Shown here one piece after another: positions 54,144 through 64,000 of a stretch of DNA of 64,000 nucleotides. Where the stretch lies: contig NC_080067.1 of assembly GCF_949987535.1 (NCBI RefSeq), forward strand, positions 80,935,985 to 80,999,984. The letters run 5' to 3'. Within the stretch, counting starts at the first letter, position 1, and every line of letters begins with the position of its first letter. The stretch is from Balaenoptera acutorostrata. Taxonomy: Eukaryota; Chordata; Mammalia; Artiodactyla; Balaenopteridae. The notes beneath the pieces are model-generated. The model made no database searches and was not told the origin of the DNA. It saw only the letters and a program-made list of their open reading frames with translations. The position numbers were made by a program, and so were the translations under genes.

Positions 54144-54826
54144 CTACGGGGACAGAAATTAGGGTCAAATGCTATTTCTGCAGAACTTGGCATTTTACAC
54201 CAAGGCTGAAAGTCACCTAGGGAATGTTGGCACCTAACCTGTGTCTCAACTGTTTCCTATGACCTTCTCCACCGAGTGGCACACCTTTCCCTAGGCCCGA
54301 GGGAGAGCTGGGAGATATACCTTGTTGTCAGAAGTCCTTCCTCGGACTAAATGCTGCACCCTGGAGAGAAAGCTTGGTCAGAGAACTAGGCTTGAGGAGG
54401 TGTACAGTAGGGCACGGACAGCCCTTATCAAAGATTCATTCTGTTCCCATTTGCTGGAACTTTGCTTTGCAACTTTCACAATGTACCTCTTCCTTCCCAG
54501 GTCTCAGGGATCCCTTGTAATGTCCAGTTAAAATGTTTGACTAACACAAATTCATAGAGACAGAAAGTAGAATGGTGGTTGCCAGGAGCCGGGGGTGGGG
54601 AGGAATGGAGAGTCGTTGTTTAACGGGTGCAGAGTTTCAGCTTTGCAAGATGAAAAGAGTTCCAGAGACGGATTACACAACAGTGTGAATGTACTTGACA
54701 CTACTGAACTGTACACCTGAAATTGGTTAAGATGGTAAATTTTATGTTATGTGTATTTTACCAGAATTAGAAAATGAATATTAAAAAGAAAGCACAAAAA
54801 ATGTTTGACTGTCGAAGAGACTGTAC
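54144..54826. other. KALRN intron between Ig and FnIII
   Basis: The left part is unique. The right part holds an L1 3' end at 54541-54795. Confidence 0.7.
54541..54795 (+). mobile_element. L1 3' UTR fragment
   Basis: GACAGAAAGTAGAATGGTGGTTGCCAGGAGC, GAACTGTACACCTGAAATTGGTTAAGATGG, TATGTGTATTTTACCAGAATTAG: the 3' end of an old L1, heavily 5' truncated, ending 32 bp from the Ig exon donor. Confidence 0.85.
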
Positions 54827-54948
54827 CTTGCACTTTAACGGTAGCAGACGTTGATGCGGTGCCGTGGTCATTTGCTGCTATGCAGGTATAAATACCGCTG
54901 TCTTGGGGCATCAGATTGCAGATTTTCAGGGTGATTTCCCCGGAATCA
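54827..54948 (-). CDS. KALRN: KALRN exon: Ig domain, second half
   Basis: A 122-nt exon between acceptor TGTCCCTAG and donor GTACAG. It reads DSGEITLKICNLMPQDSGIY then TCIAANDHGTASTSATVKVQ. The D-S-G-x-Y-x-C motif supplies the second Ig cysteine. It starts with the last base of a split Cys codon. Confidence 0.96.
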
Positions 54949-56113
54949 CTAGGGACACGGAAAGGATGCCCTTCAGACTCCAGTAATGAGACAAGTGACT
55001 ATAAAAGTATAAGGGGTGCTGAGCTGAGTCCTTAGGACCAAGGTCTAGTCCCTGTTCTGTTACCTTCTTACACACTTGGCTGAGCACCTTGCCTCTCCAT
55101 CTCCCCAATGCCATACAGAGGAAGAAAATTCTTGCCATGCCCATCTCTCAAGTTGGTTGTAAATGAGGCTTAGTAGAGGAGTAAAATGGGATAAGAATCA
55201 GAACGTGGTTTGAAATATATCGAGTCCTATGCAAATACTGGTCCCCAATATTACTAGTGTCATTGCCACCTAGCAACTTGGTCCTAAAACATTTTCAGTC
55301 CACAATCAATAACAAGTGGTACAAGAAAATGGAAAGAGAATGAAATGTTCAAGTATTTCACATTCTACATTTGGGACCCTCAAAATAATTAAGTGACTTA
55401 AGCAAAGGCAAAAGGACTAACTTTCCCAGTAGTCCCAGCCTGGGGTCCAGGACATCAAGGGGAAGAACTGCTCTGAAAGGGTTAAATGCAGAGGTCACAG
55501 TCAGCCCCACTCCCTTCCCACAAAACCTGGTGATCTTCATGAGCCTCACCATGCACTGACTCTCACGCTAAGCTCCCTGGGTCCACTGTTATTTCAGGAC
55601 CTGGCCAGGGAGTCTCTGCTGGGAACACCATTTCACATGCAAAAACATTAAGTTAAAGGATGAAGTGTCTTGATCCTAGCTGTTTCTTCCATAAATGTTT
55701 CTTAAGCATCTAGAGCTTCTTACGGCTTTCCTCTGTAAGCAGTACTGTGCAAAAAAGTTCTTAACTAGCTGCAATAAATACTAACAGAATAATTGGGAGG
55801 CAGTCAACCAAATGTGTTAAATAGTCTTTGTGAGAAGCATGCTTGTGGCTGGATTTTCTGTTTTCTATTGCACACTTTGGAGTAAGTCATTTTTTGTTTC
55901 TTCTAAGAAAATTGTTCTGTAGTTAATGAAGGAATTGAGTATAACACTGTTTCACAGGATTCTGAGGGGCACAAAGGTTCTGTGCTAGGATAGGCCCCAG
56001 GGCAGCTCTTCTCTTGAGAGACCAAGTAACCAGAACAGGAGCTACACGTCAGACTTAGCCTCCGGGTACCGCACTGAGGTGCTGGGGTTGCTGACGTGGG
56101 GACGTTAGCTTAC
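54949..56113. other. KALRN intron inside the Ig domain
   Basis: Unique sequence. No repeat is recognised. Confidence 0.6.
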
Positions 56114-56285
56114 CAGGAGGAGACGGTGTACGTAGCTGAGCTGTTGTCAGTGTCAAGGATGTTCTGGTCTGGACCCTTCCAGGTGATGGTGGGCTTTGGC
56201 CGCCCACAGACTTTGCACTGCAGTGTCACTGTGTCCCCAAGCAAGCAGGTCACATCCACTAAGGGCACAAGGAATTCTGGCGCCA
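56114..56285 (-). CDS. KALRN: KALRN exon: Ig domain, first half
   Basis: A 172-nt exon between acceptor TTGACCACAG and donor GTAAGC. It reads APEFLVPLVDVTCLLGDTVT, LQCKVCGRPKPTITWKGPDQ and NILDTDNSSATYTVSS. The first Ig cysteine (LQCKV) and core Trp (ITW) are present. It is an I-set-like Ig domain, possibly a protein-interaction module. Confidence 0.96.
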
Positions 56286-56792
56286 CTGTGGTCAAATCAA
56301 CATCGACATAAATTTGCATCATTCAGAACAGACAGAATAAAACAGCTATTTTATAACACAACCCTCTCATTCCCCACCCATGTTGTGTAACGATTCAAAT
56401 AACCTTCAGCTTAACTCTGTAGAGTCACCTGTGTCCCGTGAAAAAGTATTTTTAAAGTAATAAATGTTTATTTTAGATTAAATTAGGAAATATAGATTAA
56501 AAAAGAGAAGAAAAAAGCTCCATGGTGACATCACGCAGGGGTTACTGTGAACAGTCTGGTATATATCCTTTTCGACTTTATATAAACACATATTTTCTTA
56601 CAAAAAGTGGATCCCATTACACACATTACAAGGTGTGGTCTTTTTCACCCTAACAGTGTATCCTAAACATTTTCTTTGTCCCTAAGTAGAGAACTATATC
56701 ACCATTGTTTAAAGGTGCTACCTCAGTGCTGGATTTGCCATAATTTATTTAGCCAATCGCCACGTACGCAATTCTGCCACTTTTTAACTCAC
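56286..56792. other. KALRN intron beside the microexon
   Basis: Much of 56440-56760 looks like an old LINE-derived repeat (GTTACTGTGAACAGTCTGGTATATATCCTTTT, TGCCATAATTTATTTAGCCAATCGC). Confidence 0.5.
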
Positions 56793-56820
56793 CTTCTTGG
56801 ATGAAATTTGGATTTAAGAT
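56793..56820 (-). CDS. KALRN: KALRN 28-nt microexon upstream of the Ig domain
   Basis: It lies between acceptor TGTTTTTCAG and donor GTGAGT and encodes ILNPNFIQE plus the first base of a Val codon. Phase continues exactly into the Ig exon (V-A-P-E-F). It is not visible as an open frame. Inclusion is supported by matching phases and conserved-looking sequence, but the upstream exon cannot be checked here. Confidence 0.85.
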
Positions 56821-57734
56821 CTGAAAAACACAAAGAAACAGAAAATTGCTTAAATCCTAAGCTACTAAAAGAGAATGGGAGACTTCTATCCTAGTGAGTA
56901 AAAAGCCAGTACAGTTTGGGGCGAGAAGCGTGGAGCCCAGCTTCTGTGGCTCGTGACTGCATCACTATTGCAGTAACAACAAGGCACCTGGTTTACTTTC
57001 CCATCTGCTCTGACTGTTTACATTCCCTCTGGGCAGCCCGGGCCGCAGGCAGGTGTACTGTGACTGCAGAGCTGGGCTGGCCACAGCCGGCCTTGTTACC
57101 CTCCCTCCCCTCACTTGCTCTTGCTCCCTGCCATGTGCATAAAAACCCATTCTCCCCCACCTCAACGTGCACTCCAGCATCGTGATGACACTGATTCCTC
57201 CCAGCATCGGAAATTTCCAAAAACAGAGCAACTGACATCTACTAAACCGGAAGAGTCATGGACGTTAACCAGCCCAGTGGTTTCCTTCCAGCAGCTAAAT
57301 GCAGAGCTTGTCTGGTTGAAGGGGGAAGAGGGGAGTCCCAGCTGTCCATCCTGCCCCCCTGAACTGCTCCTGTAGCCCAGGCCTCCACAGGGCAACTTGA
57401 AAAGCACTGCACAGCCCTTTTGGCTGCATGGTTGAGGAAGCAGAGACGTGGGCTGCCCTAGTGACCTATCTGGTCACGTGGCTGGTTGGCAGAGGCCGTG
57501 CTGAAGCCCTCTGCACACTACAGTGTCTGCTTTGTGACACCATGGGTCTTACAGAAGGGAAAACCTTCCAGTCGACTGGCCATTACCCCTTCTTGAGAAG
57601 ATGTTGCCTTGGTTTTTCTCCTATCTTTTGTATTACCTCTAATCCTACAGTCTGGGTCATAAAGCTGGGTGGGGTGAACAAAATCTGGGCTTCCCAGTAG
57701 GAGAGGCTGGGGTTTACCTCTTTTGCTTAATGTG

Positions 57735-57890
57735 ATTTTATCCTCGTTTTTAAAAACTTACTATCATCACTTTCCTTCACTGTAACATGGTGATAACTAA
57801 TACCTAGTACAAAGTGTTATCATGAAGATTAAATGAAATATTGTATGTCACACAATGCTTGACAAATAACAAGTATTCAATGACTATTTG
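57735..57890 (+). repeat. MIR SINE
   Basis: CTGTAACATGGTGATAACTAATACC, TTATCATGAAGATTAAATGAAATA, ACAAGTATTCAATGACTATT. Confidence 0.7.
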
Positions 57891-58334
57891 AATAAAGATT
57901 ATCTAATTCTAATCATCTCCCTTCTGCTAAGAGGCCTATTGTTGCAGGGGCTTATCTCTAATAGTTTATCTTGCAAAATTCTTCTTTCCTCCATAATGAA
58001 GCTAGGAGGCTCATGTGCCTTGCAAATCGTCTGGTGGGGCAGTCACACTTATCTCCCCAGTTTACCCAAGTCATAGGTGAACTTGGCTTCTGTGTGGTTT
58101 TACCTGACACAGGCATCCATACGAGCCCTTTGGAAAAAGATATTATTTCCTCCTCTGAGTTCCCCTCTGCAAACCGATTGCCTGCATCTACCACCCAGGT
58201 TTTTCATGAAGCAGGCTGCAGAAAACTCTTGCAACGCCAAGTCCCGGGGCTGAGTGTCTCAAGACTCTGACCATCACAGTGCCCTATACTAGTCTCCAAA
58301 GGCCACTCACACCACTGCCCGGCCTGCTTTTAAA

Positions 58335-58505
58335 TCAACGGTTCTCAATCCTTGACCCAAGTGGCTTTAAAAACACACACAAAAACCCAGTGCCTGGGCC
58401 TCATGCCTAGAAATTCTGTTTTATTGGAGTGAAGTGGGGTTGGGATCAGCAGTTTTAAAAGCTGCCTCAGGTGAATCAACATGCAGCCTGTTGAGCAAAG
58501 CTGCT
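58335..58505 (+). repeat. MER5A-like hAT DNA transposon
   Basis: TCAACGGTTCTCAATCCTTGAC, GTGCCTGGGCCTCATGCCTAGAAATTC, AAGCTGCCTCAGGTGAATC. Confidence 0.75.
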
Positions 58506-59139
58506 GAAAGTTCCCCTCCATCCAAGGGAACTGATCTCAGATAAACCACCTTCCTGCCCCTGAGTCTTTTCTGGGGGTGGGTGTGGGGGACGCATGGGGC
58601 ATTTGGTAAAAGCGACTGCTTTTCCCACACCTTAGAAATCGCCTCTATGTGAAGAGGCCCTGGGCCATGGTAGGCAGAGACGTGTAAAGAGTTGCTCCAG
58701 TTGAAAAATTAACTAAACTACCAGTACACATGGTGGGCAGTCCAGCATCACTTGTAGGGGGTGCTAAGGAGGCCATAAATTGGTCCACCTGACTTAGGTG
58801 AGGCGGGAGAATGACATCGAACCAGTCATTTCACGGTCAAAGAAAAGGCAACTAGGAATATTTCTTAAACGTTAATAGTGGTTTTCTCGGGGTGATGAGA
58901 TGAAGGGTGGCCGTCCACCCATTCAAACAACGTTGCTTCTTCAGGCTGGTGTAAGATTTTGTGGATACAGAGATGCTAAGACATAGGCCCTGACCTCAGG
59001 ATTTATAAAACATCTGCACATTGGTGATTTTTTTTTTCTTTTTCTTCTTACCTGGGCTTTCCAAATATTCTGCAGTCAGTATGTCTCACTTTTGTAATAT
59101 TTTTTTTAAGGGAAAAATGGTTCACTTAAGAGCTATTAG

Positions 59140-59250
59140 ACCATAAGTTCTTCAAAAACAGGAACCATTTGTTATTCATCTTTGTACCTCAGGCCTCTAG
59201 CCCCCGGTCTGCCACGTAATGGGCATTTAATACATGTTGGTTGAATGAGT
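59140..59250 (+). repeat. L2 3' end
   Basis: CCATAAGTTCTTCAAAAACAGGAACC, TTATTCATCTTTGTACCTCAGG, GGGCATTTAATACATGTTGGTTGAATGAG. Confidence 0.8.
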
Positions 59251-59499
59251 ATTTGACTTATGTCCACATTTCAGTTCTCCAACGAATTTAGGACTGATTC
59301 ATACATAGAATCTGGAAGTAGGACCAAAAGATCTATAACATAATTACTCCTGGGTATAATACTATTTGAATAGAATCTATTTTCAAACACAATGGAATGC
59401 AAACGTTTTGGAAAATGACTAAAAAACAATAAAATCCATGGCCTCTGAGAGAGGAGGGTCTTAAAGAGTGTGGGTTGCAGGAGGGACTGTAAACTCTGG

Positions 59500-59640
59500 C
59501 AGCAGACAGAGTACGTAGTATCCAGACCCTAAGCTGACATACTCCCTTGCCTTGAACAACATTCCCAAGCACCTGAGGCCTCGGTTTTATCTGTAAACTG
59601 GGGACAATAATGCCCACCTGGAAAGTTGTTTGACTGAAGG
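59500..59640 (+). repeat. Possible MIR
   Basis: CCTCGGTTTTATCTGTAAACTGGGGACAATAATGCCCACC fits the MIR central to 3' part. Confidence 0.65.
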
Positions 59641-60589
59641 GCTCAATCTATTTCACGAAGATTTACTGAGCTGACCCTTGGTTAGGTGGTGGTGGCCTGC
59701 CCTCACTGGGCCAATGGTCTAGCGGGAAAGATGGAATTAAATGGCTCACAGTGTCCAGGAGGGAGCCTGGCTGATGGCAATAGCCAGCCTCCAGTGAACA
59801 CAGAGCACTGCCCTCTCCCTCGTCCTACCCCGACTCAATCATAAGGACTCCAGGGTAAAAAAGATTTGGGAATGCTGCCAGCTTTGTTCGATGGCCTGTA
59901 TTTCCCATCTTGATGGGAATCCACAAGGGAGCAAGACATCGAGTCCATGCCAGGAGACACAGAGAGGAGAAAGATGACAAATGGAAGAGACAAATGGCAG
60001 TTTCCTACGTTATAAAAATTTAAGTGGGGTTTCGTAAACCTGCACTGTGGCAGTACTTTTATAAACATCCCAAACGGCTGCTTAGAGAATTTCTTACCTT
60101 ATTTCTCTTTCTCGTCACAACCCCAACCGTGTTAAGTATACTGTTAAACACAGGCACCGTTTAGAAAGAAAATCTTCCTAGCTTCCGTGTAGACCTTAGT
60201 GGGGACTTTGGAGAGAAAGGCTGCTGATACGGCTTAACTGCAGCTTCTCTCTCTGGAGGCGGCTTGTGGAAGGCACCCGTCTTCATGCCGCTGCCTCTTG
60301 GCTGGCCTAGGTGTTGCTGACAATGGTAATACCATCACTGATTTGTTTAACCTCGCATGGCCTGCATAAACTACTCACAAACTCCTTCACTTGCCCCTCC
60401 AAAGCCCTGGGAAGAGGTGCCGAGCAGCTGTTACTTATTCCCATTTCCAGAGGAGACAGGGAAGTAAGTGCAGCCTTATGGAGACAGTGACGGGGGACTG
60501 GCCCCCAGAGCTCTTCCCACCTCAGTGCTCAGTGCAGAGGCAAGGTCTGGGGAAAAGCATCGCGAGACTTTGTCATCGATGTCAAAGGC

Positions 60590-60965
60590 CTGCCTGCTGA
60601 CCTTTAATCCCCATCCTTGCTCTACATATCATCTCTACCAAGTCCTCCTCAGCAAACTCCTCCAGCAAGGACCAAAGAGCCTGGAAAAAGTCCATACCAA
60701 TGTTTTTCTAACTGTGACTCTGGATTATGCCCATAGGAGATTCCTCCTTCGTTTTTTCTCTTTCTGTTTTGAAGCAAATCAGAGTATGGACTGGAGAAGA
60801 GTCATGCCAACCTTCTCACACTGTATCTTGTATTTGCCTACGGCTCCCTATGGACTACAAGGCCCATGCAGGCAAGGGCCATGTTTCATTTCATTGTCAT
60901 TGCCTCAGAGCCTAGCGTAATACCTAGCACATAAGTGCTCCGTTGATATTTGTTAAATCAATGAA
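60590..60965 (+). repeat. L2
   Basis: GCAGGCAAGGGCCATGTTTCATTTCATTGTCATTGCC, CCTAGCACATAAGTGCTCCG, GATATTTGTTAAATCAATGAA at the 3' end; the 5' part is more diverged. Confidence 0.7.
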
Positions 60966-61129
60966 AATGTGAAATGGTGGGGTCCTAATTTGGGAGAGGA
61001 GAGTTGAGAAAATGCCTTGCTGTGAACTTGGGAGTGTTTCCCGATTTCCATTAATCTGGAACTTGACTTGTTCTGGAATCTCGCTGGTCAGTCAGGGTCT
61101 GAGATTTAGCCAACAGTGATCTTCCTCTC

Positions 61130-61345
61130 CTCTCTGCTCTTCCAGAGGCCGCTCCCTATGGCTCTGATCACGTGCTGCCATCTATCAACACATCTTCCCT
61201 GCATGTTAATTGCACCACCAGACTTGTGAACCCTTCGAAGATAGTAACCTGTTCATCTGTTTTATGTACCGTTTGTCATGTTGCTTAACATAGCACCTTG
61301 CACATAGCAAAGATCAAGTAAAATTTGTTAAATCAAGTTAACTGA
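61130..61345 (+). repeat. L2
   Basis: CACCAGACTTGTGAACCCTTCGAAGATAG, CTTAACATAGCACCTTGCACATAGCAAAG, AAAATTTGTTAAATCAA. Confidence 0.65.
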
Positions 61346-62524
61346 GGCCAATGAGTAGACTAGAATTTAGGTCTCCTGACCACCTTGTCTTATGATCACC
61401 GGTGGTGTGGGCAGGGACCTGAGGCATCAGTCTGGGACCTGAAGGGTTAATCATGAGATGCGCCTATTTCTTAAATCCTAACATTTTCCTTCCTTAGAAA
61501 CAGTCTGGGGGCCATGTAAAGTGATGGCTGGGCAGGAGGAGAGATCTGGAATCTAAAATGGAAGTGGCCGTGGAGGGAAGAAGACATTTACATAAAATGC
61601 ACGCTCTCTCTCTGGGAGACCCAAGTACAGGAGGAGGAGGAGGCTGGTACAGGCCGGGTGGGAAAGAACTGCTGGGAAGCCTGGTTTTATTTGAACAGCA
61701 GAGGGCGGCAGGCGGTAGTGCGTCCTCCTAGAACCACCGCGACGCGGTCCATCAGCAACCTAATTTCTTCCTTCCGGAGAGAATTCCATTCGTTTTCTTG
61801 ATTTTTCTTCAAAACGGCAGGGCAGTGAGGTAATAGGAAAGAATCACAGGCAAAATCAACCAGCAATGAATAACACGCTGAGCTTTGAGGAAATCTGGAG
61901 TCTATTTTTCTTGCCATTCAGTGTCTAAGATTCTGACTTCAAGACCTGAGAGTGAGGGTGAAATCCCATCTGCCTAGAAAAGCAGGTGTCAACTGACTCC
62001 AGAAGAAAAATACCTGTTTTTTTCTAAATCCCTCATCACCTGTCACAAAACACAGTTCAAAACTACATATCGAGAGCGTTGAGGGAATAAAAATGGTCAA
62101 ACGAAACTCAAACCAAATGTCCTGAACTCAACTCAGAGCTACTTGAATAAAACAACATTTCTGTCTTCTGCCTCTTCTTTCTATTCTCTTTATGCTTGTT
62201 TCATATGAATCTGTGTTCAGAGGAGGAAGGAAAGGGATTTTAGATGATGAGATTTGGCAATAAAATGAACAGATACCAGAAAAACACTTTCTAAAAATTG
62301 AGGTATGATTTCTGGTTTGGAGGTTTAACCCTTCATGTTTCTAATCTGGCCAAACCAGACACGATTTTCTAATTTTTTAGAAAACATTTCTCTAAAAATT
62401 TAGAAAATATTCCTACCTCTGTTCATCTCTAAGAGGACACAAAATAAATTGCAGTAAAAAAAAATACATAAATGCAACACAACCCTGAACAGCAATAGAA
62501 TTCTCTCTTTGAACTAGTTCTGTA

Positions 62525-62820
62525 CCTCCCAAGTATTTTCATTATCATTTAGTTCTAAGTATTTTTCTTCAACCATTTTTTTCTTTGACCCAATAGTAAT
62601 AGCATTGTTTTAAAATTTACAAATGTATGAGGTTTAAAAAAATTATCTTCTTGCTGATTTCTAACTTAATTGCATTGTGGTTGGAGAATTTGGTCTATAC
62701 AATACTGATTCCTTGATTTTCGATAGGATTTGCTTTATGAGTAGTACATGGTCACATTTCATAAAAAGTTCCATGTGTTCCTGGGAAGAACGTATAAGCA
62801 CTAATTGCTGCGTAGAGCTA
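62525..62820 (-). mobile_element. Old L1 ORF2 fragment (minus arm of an inverted pair)
   Basis: The reverse complement reads AATTAGTGCTTATACGTTCTTCCCAGGAACACATGG and continues to GGGTCAAAGAA and GAAGAAAAATACTTAGAACTAAATGA, matching 49903-50185 colinearly. Confidence 0.75.
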
Positions 62821-63589
62821 TGAATGTCCACGTGTGGAGCACACTGTTTCACGGGGACTTCTAGTCCAACCCCCTCTCCTATTCCTCCTCGGTGTTTTGC
62901 TTAAAGAACATTTATTGTGTTCTCAAACATAAAAAGGATAAATATATGACTTTAATAGAATAATGAAAAGAAAATCTATCACCTGTCCCACAAAACAGCA
63001 GAGGGGAAAGGAACGGAAAGGGGGTTTACTGCTGTGCATGCATTGGTCTCCCGGGGCTGTCAGCCACAGAGAAGTCTGCCAGGACAGGGCTGGGGTTGCA
63101 GGGTGGGATGGTGCAGCGGTGGTGTTATCACTTCCCTTCTATAAGTCACGTTTGCAACTTGGAAGCCAAGATCTTGACTTTGAATATTCAAAGTCTTTAT
63201 AGATGAATGTTCTGAGGTCTCCTCCCTCAATGATTTGACCTTGATCATACCCCTATCCCCTAAGCTTCTTTTATTGAGTGAAACACCCTCCCAGGGTCTG
63301 TGGACCCACGACAGGTTACAGTGTGTTCCGAGGACACAGGAGAGTGGAAGTTTGATTTGTGGGAACTCCCACGCCCGATGCTCCTTCCCTGACATCCCCC
63401 GCTGCACTCAGCCGCTGTCATCTCTGCTTCCCCCACTGCTCCTCCTTTGCCTTTTGCTAGCGCTCATTCCTCTCCCTGTCCCACCCGTCAGGGTCAGGTA
63501 TTTACCACCTTTCATTAGATCGATGGCAACAGCCCTCCAGCGGGCCTGCCTGTCCCCACTGTTCTCAGTCAGGTGCCAGTGATCTTCCT

Positions 63590-63900
63590 AATGTCCAGAA
63601 TGAATCACCCTGACTCTGCCTAACAAGCTTCGACTGCTCCCCGCTGTCTACTGGACCAAGTCCAGGCTTCCTAGCAAGTCCCCTGAGGCCTTCAGAGTCT
63701 GGTTTCAACACACCGGCCAGGCTTTATCTCCCACCACTCTTCCCACATACCTAAACCCCAGCTACCCAGACCGTAGTCTCTTCTCAAAATGTGCCAGCCA
63801 CTCTCATACCTCTGGGCCTTTGCTCAAGCCCTTTTCTGACCCTTCACCCTTTTCCAAGACTGTTTCCATCCTATCAGTCCCTCCAACCCATACCCTGCCA
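63590..63900 (+). repeat. L2 (internal part)
   Basis: ACTGGACCAAGTCCAGGCTTCCTAGC, GAGGCCTTCAGAGTCTGG, CTCTGGGCCTTTGCTCAAGCCC follow L2 in plus orientation. Confidence 0.7.
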
Positions 63901-63939
63901 TCGTGTGAAGCCAATGACCACGCTCACGGCATCCTGGGA

Positions 63940-64000
63940 GACAGGCTGTGAATCCACAACCTTGCGGAAGTTACTAACCTCTCTGTGCTCTCTCACCTGT
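63940..64000 (+). repeat. MIR, cut by the window edge
   Basis: GGCTGTGAATCCACAACCTTGCGGAAGTTACTAACCTCTCTGTGCTC fits the MIR mid part. Confidence 0.55.

Larger units (their letters stand above)
40322..56820 (-). other. KALRN: KALRN 3' gene segment (last nine coding exons)
   Basis: Kalirin is a large multidomain Rho guanine-nucleotide exchange factor (spectrin repeats, two DH-PH units, SH3, Ig, FnIII, kinase) that shapes dendritic spines and acts in vascular smooth muscle. Only the C-terminal module specific to the longest isoform (Kalirin-12) and the Duet/TRAD form is in the window. The nine exons total 1584 nt, that is 527 residues plus a stop, and every junction keeps phase. Exon 5' of 56820 is not recognised up to 64000, so a long intron continues past the right edge. 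The gene ends upstream of UMPS on the same strand, as in human. Confidence 0.95.
56821..64000. other. KALRN intron continuing past the right edge
   Basis: No KALRN exon is recognised in 7.2 kb. It contains L2, MIR, MER5A-like and L1 fragments listed separately. GC-richer patches at 56900-57400 and 63350-63500 yield chance open frames without family motifs. Confidence 0.65.

Noticed and set aside
56965..57407. GC-rich overlapping frames on both strands
   Set aside because: Chance frames in intron sequence; they have no motif, no splice context and are mutually overlapping.
61687..61917. Possible further KALRN exon (76-codon minus frame)
   Set aside because: It does not resemble known kalirin sequence and lacks a convincing acceptor/donor pair in a phase compatible with the microexon.

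Overview
This is mammalian nuclear DNA carrying two neighbouring genes, both on the minus strand. The first is UMPS (uridine monophosphate synthase): exons 1-5 are present and the terminal exon 6 is not found. The second is the 3' end of KALRN (kalirin): the last nine coding exons, encoding the C-terminal Ig, fibronectin-III and kinase-like module. The order, with KALRN upstream and UMPS downstream on the same strand, matches the human 3q21 arrangement. The many SINEs that start with a GGG(A/C)TTCCCTGG-type head and are tRNA-derived are the cetartiodactyl CHR type. The nearly intact copies look like the whale/dolphin form, so a cetacean is the likely source.

Layout from left to right: 1-6,747 is UMPS intron 5, mostly one decayed L1. 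Positions 6,748-31,981 hold UMPS exons 5 to 1 and their introns. Intron 3 contains a 2.3 kb L1 with a clear 13-bp target-site duplication. Intron 1 is inflated to 16.5 kb by a nested stack of L1s and SINEs. Positions 31,982-32,160 are a GC-rich, TATA-less UMPS promoter with a perfect CRE palindrome and ETS-type motifs. Positions 32,161-40,321 are the KALRN/UMPS intergenic region plus the KALRN 3' UTR, with few recognisable repeats. Positions 40,322-56,820 hold nine KALRN exons. Positions 56,821-64,000 are KALRN intron with old L2, MIR, MER5A-like and L1 fragments.

Both coding parts read cleanly. The UMPS exons are 156, 154, 672, 176 and 115 nt, and the KALRN exons 28, 172, 122, 132, 165, 79, 201, 139 and 546 nt. 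All inferred junctions use GT/AG and keep phase. The genes are functionally unrelated: UMPS performs the last two steps of de novo UMP synthesis in the cytosol, while kalirin is a neuronal/vascular Rho-GEF and kinase-like scaffold.

No clearly new biological system was found. The observations most worth a second look are structural: a decayed copy of the UMPS exon 3 end with its splice donor inside intron 3; inverted SINEs flanking UMPS exon 2; a roughly 290-bp inverted pair of related L1 fragments flanking six KALRN exons; a local duplication in a KALRN intron; and the nested L1 stack.
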